From the NCBI RefSeq assembly GCF_013030945.1, contig NZ_JABBXF010000027.1:62001-126000 (forward strand): a stretch of DNA of 64,000 nt, written 5' to 3'. The notes under the pieces were generated by a model. The model was not told the DNA's origin, did no database searches, and was given only the letters and a program-made list of their open reading frames with translations. Below, piece by piece: positions 1 through 6,756 of this stretch; position 1 is the stretch's first letter; every line of letters begins with the position of its first letter. The translations under genes were made by a program, and so were the position numbers. This DNA comes from Streptomyces morookaense (GTDB taxonomy: Bacteria; Actinomycetota; Actinomycetes; Streptomycetales; Streptomycetaceae).

Positions 1-121
1 CGTAGCGGGGGCGTAAGGGTCGGGCCCGGCCCCGGCGACTGCGGGGAGGACCCGACCATGTCCGGCTGTCACCGGGTATCTGCGGGTAGCCACGGTGGAT
101 ACACGGTGGCGTTTTCCTGAC

Positions 122-556
122 TCAGTCCGGCTCGGGCAGTTCGAGGAGATCCTCCTCGGCTTCCATCTCGGCTTCCATCCGGCGTTTCAGGTCCGGCAGC
201 TGCCCTTCGATGCACCCGGCGTAGAAGGCCAGCAGGACGGCGACGCTGTTGCCGGCCCAGTAGGCGATCTGCGCGGGCGGCAGGCCCTGATTGAGCCACT
301 CGGTCAGCCGGGTGTGCCGGATGTCGTAGATCCGCCTTCCCAACGGGGACTGGTACCCACATCCCGTCAGCTCCGCCTGGCGGGCGCCCCGCCAGGCCCT
401 GCGCGTGACCGAGCCGGAGAGGATGCCCCCGTACTTGCCGGAGAACATCCGGTCACCGGGACTCAGGCCTTCGGCCCTGATGTACTCCCGCAGCCTCCGC
501 GTCAGCGGCGGAGGACCCGGCACGACGCGCGTGTCCTGCTCGGCCCGCCCCTTGAA
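122..556 (-). pseudogene. Truncated phage-type tyrosine integrase (C-terminal part)
   Basis: The reading frame carries the C-terminal catalytic domain of an actinomycete phage/ICE integrase. Visible are YDIRHTRLTEWL (box II His/Arg region), then a WAGNSVAVLL segment and the nucleophile-region LAFYAGC. The first catalytic Arg and the N-terminal SAM-like DNA-binding domain are absent. Translation in frame upstream of position 523 still looks like integrase (KGRAEQDTRVVP) until about 556, where an IS-like fragment begins. The gene is therefore broken rather than just annotated from an internal start. Family members are usually about 370-500 aa and only about 145 codons remain. Together with the tRNA fragment at 2434-2480 it marks a decayed integrative element. 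It is unlikely to be active. Confidence 0.8.
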
Positions 557-815
557 GCAATCTGGACCCGCCGTCCGGTGAGCAGCTGCGCGAGGTCATC
601 CGCTACGAACACGAGCGCGTCGGCGACACCTCCGAGCACGAACGGCGCGTCGCACTCGCGGACTTCGTGAACTGCTACAACCACGACCGTCCGCACACCG
701 CGCTCGGCGGCCGATCACCCATCAGCCGGACCGCCGGAAGCGACTACCCGCTCATCTTCGACCAGCCGCCCGAACCGCTCGTCGACAGCAGCTCAGCTTC
801 GAGGACTTCGTGTAA
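556..815 (+). pseudogene. IS481-like transposase C-terminal fragment
   Basis: From the in-frame stop at 553-555 the frame reads to CYNHDRPHTALGGRSPISR at about 673-729. This is the conserved tail of IS481/IS3-type DDE transposases, and includes the last part of the DDE region. No upstream D,D residues or start are present. The reading frame continues to about 790. A shift into the next frame there gives QLSFEDFV followed by a stop at 813-815, which looks like the natural end, so a small indel may be present near 785-790. The left junction coincides with the break in the integrase gene. No terminal inverted repeats were found. Confidence 0.65.
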
Positions 816-860
816 CCAATGTCCCGAGACACCACAACTAGCAGGATCTGACTTTCCACG

Positions 861-1043
861 TCAACGATCAAACCGCTTAGCACCCCAAGGCAACCACGTG
901 GCCAACGCGCGAAGCGCCGCAGGTATGTCTTTCCGCTCGGCTCTGCAGATCGCTGTCAGGCCGATGACCAACAGCGACAAAATGAACAGGATTGAAACCC
1001 AAGCAGCCCCCGCAGAGAGCAGCTGAGCGACCTTACGCGCCAC
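861..1043 (-). CDS. Small single-pass membrane protein, unknown function
   Basis: This 60-aa ORF starts 4 bp downstream of the stop of the 331-aa gene and shares its strand, so the two are probably co-transcribed. It has one hydrophobic segment of about 20 residues (around residues 13-33: AWVSILFILSLLVIGLTAI). A basic/acidic amphipathic tail follows (CRAERKDIPAALRALATW). I recognise the layout as common among short Streptomyces hypothetical proteins but cannot assign a function. The tail after the membrane segment would lie on one face of the membrane. Codon use is less GC-biased than in the core genes to the right. Confidence 0.5.
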   Translation of the reverse strand: MARKVAQLLSAGAAWVSILFILSLLVIGLTAICRAERKDIPAALRALATWLPWGAKRFDR

Positions 1044-1046
1044 AGT

Positions 1047-2042
1047 TCACCGCTCCGACGGGATAGAGGCTTGAGCAGCCTGTACCGTTTCAGCCCCGAA
1101 GGCCTTCTCCATGGCTCTTTGAGCCTGTGCCCTTTCCTCTGGCGGCAGCCAATACAGCGGCGGGAACTCCTCATCATCGTCGTGTTCCACTGCTGTCAGA
1201 GCATTGATATACGACACGGCAGGAAGTCGGCGCGAGTCAAGCAGCCGGCCATCGGCACCCATCCAACGCAACCCCTGCAGCGCCATATCCAAGGCGGCCA
1301 GCATCTGCAACACACGCCATTCATGCGAGTCAGCCTTCGGATCATTCCTCCGACGGGCACGCGACTGGCCAATCACGTACCACGCTGAGCCCTTGTTAGG
1401 CATCAGAAGGCCTAGCAGACCCGCGCGGTAACTGAAGTCCTCGGCGTCTGGCATGTCGCGCCTTGAACGTTGCTGGAAGAGGTGCTGGTAGCGCGCCAGT
1501 GTCTCGCGGTTCAGAACATCAGCATTTACGACCGCGATCGCTCGGTTGAGACAACCCAACTCATCCATCATTTCTGACAAGCTATACAGGCAATGGCGGT
1601 ACCAATCAGGATTCTTCTCTTGATGCCCCACGACGATGACTTGATTGAGACGGAGGAGTACATGGCCTACAGACCTCTGAACCTGTTCATGCAGCCACTG
1701 GGGAATGTATTCCAGGTCATCACTGGAGTATGAGGCGCCGTCAACGCGAGCCAGATCTGATGTTCGCAGTCGCTCAACATCGGAGCGGAGCAATCGTTGC
1801 ACGCCCCGTGGATCCCGTCCCCCAGCGACCAACTCGGCAGCAATCACTCCTGTGAGGCGCCCAAGAGTGTCCATGGCGTCACTCGACCGATACATGCACA
1901 TCCTGGCCCAGCCGTGCTCAGCTCGGTCTGGAGCACAGTAGCGCAGCACCTCCTCCAGGAGATTGATGACCTCCACCGCACAGGGCAATACGGCCTGGCG
2001 CAGATGTGCGGGCATGGCATCGCCGTGGTCACGCTGACCCAT
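1047..2042 (-). CDS. Conserved hypothetical protein, 331 aa
   Basis: Not recognised. The ATG at 2042 is preferred because an AAGGGA-like ribosome binding site lies about 7 nt upstream; a longer frame reaches 2129 without one. The protein is mostly helical, with regularly spaced Leu and Arg. No signal peptide, membrane segment, P-loop or metal motif is visible. The C-terminus is acidic and proline-containing (EHDDDEEFPPLYWLPPEE). The DNA is visibly richer in A/T than the chromosomal genes from 2.6 kb on, in keeping with acquisition on the element whose remnants flank it. It probably forms a transcription unit with the 60-aa membrane protein at 861-1043. A defence or plasmid-maintenance role is possible by location only. 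Confidence 0.6.
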   Translation of the reverse strand: MGQRDHGDAMPAHLRQAVLPCAVEVINLLEEVLRYCAPDRAEHGWARMCMYRSSDAMDTLGRLTGVIAAELVAGGRDPRGVQRLLRSDVERLRTSDLARVDGASYSSDDLEYIPQWLHEQVQRSVGHVLLRLNQVIVVGHQEKNPDWYRHCLYSLSEMMDELGCLNRAIAVVNADVLNRETLARYQHLFQQRSRRDMPDAEDFSYRAGLLGLLMPNKGSAWYVIGQSRARRRNDPKADSHEWRVLQMLAALDMALQGLRWMGADGRLLDSRRLPAVSYINALTAVEHDDDEEFPPLYWLPPEERAQAQRAMEKAFGAETVQAAQASIPSER

Positions 2043-2433
2043 CACGTCATCCCTTCGCCTACCAAGATCCCGTGCCTCCGGGCAGGCGCAAAAGGGCGCA
2101 GCTGACCGCAGTGATCGCGATGAGTCCACTTCCGGCTGCTGGTGGTGTCATGGGCACGGGCCATGCCACAGCCGCGGCCGTCGCCACGGCCTCGCCGCAA
2201 GACTATAGGACCGCGCGGACGCGCATGCAGCGAATGAAGGAACCCGTCGAGCAGGCATGACCGGAGGACACGAACTCCGACCCCTCGATTTGGCGGGCCC
2301 CTAGGCTTGCCTCCGTCTCCGTGCGCGCCTACGGAAGAACCACTTCCGGTGAATACGCGGCGGGGCAGCAGACTTGAACCCCAGCAGCTCAGCGAAGCAC
2401 CAGGTCAGGTGCTTGATCCAGTGTGAGCGCCGC
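2043..2433. other. Intergenic stretch with no supported gene
   Basis: About 390 bp between the unknown 331-aa gene and the tRNA fragment. Short open frames on the plus strand (for example about 2006-2260) lack convincing start signals or family resemblance. The promoter of the minus-strand gene must lie here. No complete tRNA 5' half could be found. Confidence 0.5.
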
Positions 2434-2480
2434 AGCCTCTTCTAAGCGCTTGGCCGCAGGTTCGAGTCCTGCCGGGGGCG
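2434..2480 (+). other. 3' half of tRNA-Arg(UCU); probable attachment site
   Basis: The sequence matches a tRNA from the anticodon arm onward. It has a 7-nt loop CTTCTAA (2439-2445, anticodon TCT). A perfect T-stem GCAGG/CCTGC encloses TTCGAGT (2456-2472). The acceptor 3' strand CGGGGGC is at 2473-2479 with discriminator G. The anticodon stem AGCCT/GCGCT is imperfect, and no matching 5' acceptor strand (GCCCCCG) or D-arm sits at the right distance. This is what remains at one end of an element that integrated into a tRNA 3' end. The integrase fragment on the left supports that reading. Confidence 0.75.
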
Positions 2481-2496
2481 CTCGCGCACCGCCCTT

Positions 2497-2524
2497 CGCC
2501 TCTCCCTCCGGGAGGGGCGTTTTT
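2497..2524 (+). terminator. Intrinsic terminator after the tRNA 3' end
   Basis: CGCCTCTCCC pairs with GGGAGGGGCG over 10 bp (one T-G wobble) around a TCC loop, followed by five T. It is the original tRNA terminator, carried with the tRNA 3' end. The iron-transport operon ends just to its right on the other strand, so it may serve both. Confidence 0.8.
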
Positions 2525-2593
2525 GCCGGCACCGTCCCGGCGCATCTGCCACCCGCCCGGCCGCAGCCGAGCGCGCCCAACGGCCGGCCGCCC

Positions 2594-3631
2594 CTACGGC
2601 CCCTCCACCACATGCACCGCCCCCCGCGCCTCCACATACACCTCGCCCGTCGGCCACGGGGCGTCGGTGTACGCGATCAGGGTGGCCGGCAGGCCGTTCG
2701 GAGAATCCGCGGGAAGGAGTTCGACCCTGTGGTCGTGGCCGCGGAAGCGGCACGTCTGTACCCGGGCGCGGACCGCGCCCGGCGCCGGGGTGGCGTGGAG
2801 GCGGAGTTGACGTGGCCTCAGCAGCACCACGCCGTCCCCCTTGCCGTTCCGGGCCGTGGTCAACGGGAGCGTGCCGAAGACGGTCTCGGCCTTGCCGTCC
2901 GCCACGGTGGCCGGGATCAGGTTGGCCTCGCCGAGGAAGCGGGCGATGGCGGTGTCGGCGGGCTCGCGGTAGAGGTGTTGCGGGGCGGCCTGCTGCGCCG
3001 TGCGGCCGGCGTGCAGGACGGCAATGGTGTCGGCAAAGGACAGGGCCTCCTCCTGATCGTGGGTGACCAGGATCGCGGTCGCGCCGGCACGCCGCAGCGT
3101 CGCCGCGACCTCGGCCCGCAGGTCGGTGCGCAGGGCTGCATCCAGGGCCGCGAACGGTTCGTCCAGCAGGAGCAGTTCGGGCTCGGTCGCCAGCGCGCGG
3201 GCGAGGGCGACGCGCTGTTGCTGGCCTCCGGAGAGCTCGTGCGGGTGGCGCTTGGCCAGGCCGTCCAGGCCGACCAGGGCCAGGAGTTCGGCGACCCTCT
3301 CGCGGCGGCGGCCACGCGGCAGGCCGAAGCCGATGTTTCCGGCCACGGTCAGATGCGGGAACAGCGCACCGTCCTGCGGCACATAGCCGATCCTGCGGTG
3401 CTCGGCGGGCAGCCGTCGCCGCCCGTCGTCCAGCAGCCGACCGCCCAGGGTGACTTCACCCTCCGCGGCCGGATGGAAGCCGGCTATGACACGCAGCAGG
3501 GTGCTCTTGCCACAGCCGGACGGTCCGAGCACACAGGCCAGTGCCCCGTCCTCGACCGTCAGGTCGACTCCGGTGAGGATCTCGTTCCGGCCGTGTGCAG
3601 CACGCAACCCTTTGATCGACAGGCCACTCAT
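2594..3631 (-). CDS. fbpC: Ferric iron ABC transporter, ATP-binding protein
   Basis: 345-aa ATPase of an ABC importer that powers Fe3+ uptake at the cytoplasmic membrane. Walker A GPSGCGKST is at residues 36-44, the Q-loop QDGALFPHL at about 86, signature LSGGQQQR at 133-140, Walker B LLLLDEP at 153-159, and the H-loop in VTHDQEEAL. A C-terminal regulatory (TOBE-like) extension covers roughly residues 240-345. The length fits the FbpC/FutC class. It is the last gene of a three-gene operon and its start overlaps the permease stop by 4 bp. A sulfate or putrescine ATPase would look similar; the binding protein gives the substrate. Confidence 0.9.
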   Translation of the reverse strand: MSGLSIKGLRAAHGRNEILTGVDLTVEDGALACVLGPSGCGKSTLLRVIAGFHPAAEGEVTLGGRLLDDGRRRLPAEHRRIGYVPQDGALFPHLTVAGNIGFGLPRGRRRERVAELLALVGLDGLAKRHPHELSGGQQQRVALARALATEPELLLLDEPFAALDAALRTDLRAEVAATLRRAGATAILVTHDQEEALSFADTIAVLHAGRTAQQAAPQHLYREPADTAIARFLGEANLIPATVADGKAETVFGTLPLTTARNGKGDGVVLLRPRQLRLHATPAPGAVRARVQTCRFRGHDHRVELLPADSPNGLPATLIAYTDAPWPTGEVYVEARGAVHVVEGP

Positions 3632-5202
3632 CGCGTTGTCTCCGTACGGGGATCGGCGCCGAGCGTGCGGCGGGTGAGCAGGAGGACGGGCGGTACGGAC
3701 AGGACCACCATCAGTGCGGCGTACGGTGCTGCGGCCCCGTAGGCGAGTCCGCTGGTGTACGTCCAGAAACGGGTGGCGAGGGTCTCGGTACCGGTCGGGC
3801 GGAGCAGCAGGGTGGCGGTCAGTTCGGTGCTGGCGGTGAGAGCGACCATGGCGGCGGCCGCGCCGAGGCCGGGCAGTACGAGCGGCAGGGTGATCCTCGC
3901 CAGCACCGCGACCGGACGGGTGCCGAGCGAGCGGGCCACCTCCTCGACGCCGGGCGGAACTTGGGCCAGGGCGGCCCGCACGGCCGTCAGAGCGAGCGGG
4001 AAGTAGAGCACCGCGTACCCGGCGACGAGCATCGGAGGCTGCTGATAGAGCGGTTGCGCGTAACGGATCGCGAAGTAGACGACGGCGAGCGCGACCGCGA
4101 TGCCGGGGAGCGCCCGGGGGAGGTAGGCGGCGCGTTCGGCGGCCCGGGCGAGCCGACTGTCACGCCGCCAGGCGTACAGCGCGACGGGGACCGCTGCCGC
4201 GGTGGCGACGAGGGCGGCCGCGGCGGCGTAGCCGAGCGTGGTGAGGGCGGCGGTGAGCACCGAGGCCTGCGGGAGCGTGGTGGAGCTGCCGCGCACCAGC
4301 CAGTAGCCGAGGGCATAGACCGGCACGCCGAGCGCGGTGGCGACGAGGGCGGTCAGTGACGCCAGGGCCGGCAGCGTCCAGCGGCCGAGCCGGGCGGGGG
4401 TGGCACGCCGGCCCGCGGTGGCACGGCGGACGGTGCGGCCGCGGCGGCCCGTGGTCGCCTCCAGGAGGACGAGCAGCAGGGCGAGGGCGACGAGCACCAG
4501 GGTGAGCAGTGCGGCCGAAGCCGCGTCGAAGCCCAGCTTGTACTGGCTGAAGATGGCGGTGGCGAACGTGGTGAATCGCAGCATCGCGAACGCCCCGTAC
4601 TCGCCGAGCAGATAGAGCGACACCAGCAGTGCACCACCGGCCAGCGCGGGACGGGTGAGCGGCAGGGTGACGCGCCAGAGGGTCGCGAACGGTCCCCGTC
4701 CGAGGCTGCGGGAGACCTCTTCGGCCGCGGTGTCGGCGCGGCGCAGGGTCGCGGCGACCGGTAGGAACACCAGCGGGTACAGCGAACAGGTCATCACGAG
4801 CACCGCTCCCCAGTAGCCGCGGACCGATCCGGTCAGCGAGACCCAGGAGTAACCGCGGACGAACTCGGGCACGGCGAGCGGGAGGGCGAGCGCGACGGTC
4901 CACCAGCGGCGGCCCGGCAGACCGGTGCGCTCCACCAGATACGCCGCGCCGAAGCCGAGGACGGCGGTGGCGAAGGTGACCGCGAGGGCCAGCGTGGCGG
5001 TGTTCCACAGCAGGGTGGCGACCAGCGGACGGCCGAACAGGCGGTGTGCCTGGTCCCAGCCCGCCTGGGCGGCCTGGACACCGACGAACACGAGCGGCGA
5101 GGCCACCGCGGCGACGACGGCGAAGGCGGCAGCGGGCAGCAGGCCGGCAGCCCGCCACCGCAGCAGCGGCGACGGACGACCGGGCGAACGGAGAGTGCTC
5201 AC
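3628..5202 (-). CDS. fbpB: Ferric iron ABC transporter, fused permease
   Basis: 524-aa integral membrane permease with two BPD-transport domains in one chain, typical of FbpB/FutB-type iron importers. Two EAA cytoplasmic loops contact the ATPase: EVSRSLGRGPFATLWRVTLP in the first half and EVARSLGTRPVAVLARITLP in the second. About 12 hydrophobic segments are distributed as two sets of six. Translation starts at GTG 5202, overlapping the binding-protein stop as GTGA, and the ATPase gene overlaps its end by 4 bp. The three genes are therefore tightly coupled. Confidence 0.9.
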   Translation of the reverse strand: MSTLRSPGRPSPLLRWRAAGLLPAAAFAVVAAVASPLVFVGVQAAQAGWDQAHRLFGRPLVATLLWNTATLALAVTFATAVLGFGAAYLVERTGLPGRRWWTVALALPLAVPEFVRGYSWVSLTGSVRGYWGAVLVMTCSLYPLVFLPVAATLRRADTAAEEVSRSLGRGPFATLWRVTLPLTRPALAGGALLVSLYLLGEYGAFAMLRFTTFATAIFSQYKLGFDAASAALLTLVLVALALLLVLLEATTGRRGRTVRRATAGRRATPARLGRWTLPALASLTALVATALGVPVYALGYWLVRGSSTTLPQASVLTAALTTLGYAAAAALVATAAAVPVALYAWRRDSRLARAAERAAYLPRALPGIAVALAVVYFAIRYAQPLYQQPPMLVAGYAVLYFPLALTAVRAALAQVPPGVEEVARSLGTRPVAVLARITLPLVLPGLGAAAAMVALTASTELTATLLLRPTGTETLATRFWTYTSGLAYGAAAPYAALMVVLSVPPVLLLTRRTLGADPRTETTR

Positions 5203-6269
5203 GCCAGGAGACCGGTGTCCTGGAGGAGCTTGAGGGCCTCCTTGCCGTCACCGAGATCGGCGACGTTTGCAACGGTGCCGATGGTGTCGAGTGCAGGCAG
5301 CTCGCTCTTGCCCTTGACGCCCGGCACGAGCGGGTACTCGTAGCTCTCCGAGGTGGCGATCACCTTCTGTGCGGGCGCACTGGCCAGGTAGGCGAGAAAC
5401 GCCTGAGCGGCCTGAGCGTGCTTGCCGTGCTTGAGAGGAGCCGCACCCGAGACGTCGACCAACGCACCCGGGTCGCCCTTGGCGAAGTAGTGCAGTTTGG
5501 CGTGGGCCTTGGCGGCGGTCTGCTCGTCACGCAGGCGGTAGAAGTAGTAGTGGTCGATGACACCGCCCTCGACCTCGCCCTTGTTGACGGCAGCGGAGAG
5601 GTCCTCGTTGCTGTCGTAGGTCTTGGCGTTGGCCTTCAGGCCCTCCAGCCACTTCCTGGCCGCGTCCTCGCCGTCGGTCTTGATCATGCGGGTGACGACG
5701 GGCGCGAAGTCGGTCTCGCCGGGGGCGATGCCGAGGCGTCCCTTCCACTCCGGCTTGGCCAGGTCACGTACGGAGGACGGCGGTGCGGTGTCGGCGTGCT
5801 TGCCCTCGGCGGCAAGGAAGGCGGCGGTACGGGCGGAGATGCCGACCCAGTCGCTCTTGGGCGAACTGTCCTGGGCGGGGACGGCCTTGAGGGTCTCCGG
5901 CTTCACCGGGGCCAGCAGGCCCTTCTCCTCCAGGGTGGTCAGTGCGGGCGGGTTCTCGGCGTAGAAGACGTCGGCAGGGGAGGCCGCGCCCTCCTGGAGG
6001 ATCTGGTTGGCGAGCTCTGCCTCGTCGCCGGAGCGCAGCTCGACCTTGATGCCGGTGCGCTTCTCGAAGTCGGCGGCCAGTGCCTTGACGGTCTGCTCGT
6101 GCTGACCGCTGTAAACCGTGACCGACTGACCCTTGAGGGACGTGCCATTCGACGCCGACGACGCGTTGCTGCCGTCTTCGCTGCCGGACGAACCACCGCA
6201 TGCGGTCAGTCCGAGGAGGCATGCGGTCGTGAGCGAGAGTGCGGTGAAGGGCCTGAGGGATCGGAGCAT
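5199..6269 (-). CDS. fbpA: Ferric iron-binding lipoprotein of ABC importer
   Basis: 356-aa extracellular substrate-binding lipoprotein. The signal peptide ends in lipobox LTAC (Cys about residue 27), followed by a Ser/Asn-rich tether. The mature start KGQSVTVYSGQHEQTV and the tyrosine pair in IDHYYFYRL are the Fe3+-ligand pattern of FbpA proteins. A GGAGG ribosome binding site lies about 10 nt before ATG 6269. It is the first gene of the fbpABC operon. An iron-box-like palindrome at 6422-6434 suggests control by an iron-dependent DmdR/DtxR repressor. Confidence 0.92.
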   Translation of the reverse strand: MLRSLRPFTALSLTTACLLGLTACGGSSGSEDGSNASSASNGTSLKGQSVTVYSGQHEQTVKALAADFEKRTGIKVELRSGDEAELANQILQEGAASPADVFYAENPPALTTLEEKGLLAPVKPETLKAVPAQDSSPKSDWVGISARTAAFLAAEGKHADTAPPSSVRDLAKPEWKGRLGIAPGETDFAPVVTRMIKTDGEDAARKWLEGLKANAKTYDSNEDLSAAVNKGEVEGGVIDHYYFYRLRDEQTAAKAHAKLHYFAKGDPGALVDVSGAAPLKHGKHAQAAQAFLAYLASAPAQKVIATSESYEYPLVPGVKGKSELPALDTIGTVANVADLGDGKEALKLLQDTGLLA

Positions 6270-6421
6270 GGTGGGGGGACCTCCGCAGTGGGCAGGGTTC
6301 GGCCGGTCGGCTCCACCCGGAAGGGCTGGATCCAGCCGGTGACGGGCAGTGCCGCGCGCCCGGGGAACGCGGCTCGTGGGGCGCCCGACCCCGGCGTGGT
6401 GCGCCAGAACCTAGGACAGGG

Positions 6422-6434
6422 AAGGTTTACCTAA
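6422..6434. promoter_or_regulatory. Iron box-like operator upstream of fbpABC
   Basis: AAGGTTTACCTAA reads on the other strand as TTAGGTAAACCTT. This resembles the DtxR/DmdR iron-box core (TTAGGTTAGGCTAACCTAA type) with a shortened centre. It lies about 155 bp upstream of the fbpA start, in the only promoter-sized gap before the operon. The motif match is by eye; binding is inferred. Confidence 0.55.
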
Positions 6435-6756
6435 CAAGTTTTGAGCCGTCAGATTTCAGCCACGCATCGGCATGGCCAAACTTCGCCCGTCGAAGCCTCA
6501 AGTCCGCGCAAACGCCCGGGGGCACTCGTCCGGATGATTACGATTCACCCGTCATGCCCGTCTGGTGACCACCAGACGGTGCCTGCCGGCGCCCGCAGCC
6601 CGCGAGCCGGTCCCGAGGCGGTACACGCGGCAGTCCCGTCAGACGTCCTCGCCGAGGCCCACCAGGTCGTGGGGGAAGAAGTCGCTCGGCCGTCTGCGCC
6701 CCGCATGCTCGACGGCCTCGGAGCCGCATGCCCGCCAGTCCGTATCGGCCGGCTGT
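6435..6756. other. Gap holding a hairpin and a coding-like frame
   Basis: The stretch lies between the iron box and the helicase stop. A perfect 9-bp hairpin CCGTCTGGT-GACC-ACCAGACGG sits at 6558-6579 and could terminate the helicase transcript (minus strand). Right after the helicase stop, the minus-strand frame closing at 6639-6641 has strong G/C third positions for over 30 codons but no start codon. See the separate finding. Confidence 0.5.

Noticed and set aside
2006..2260. Plus-strand 84-aa frame opposite the start of the unknown 331-aa gene
   Set aside because: No ribosome binding site and no family resemblance; it overlaps the better-supported minus-strand start region.
2358..2385. 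Possible reverse-strand tRNA T-arm (GGTTCAA on the minus strand)
   Set aside because: The flanking bases do not form a T-stem and no acceptor or anticodon arm can be built.
2423..3742. Long plus-strand frame of 439 aa opposite the iron-transport ATPase
   Set aside because: It is antisense to a gene with all ABC motifs, and its translation is Gly/Arg/Ala-rich without domains. The same holds for other long opposite-strand frames in this GC-rich DNA.
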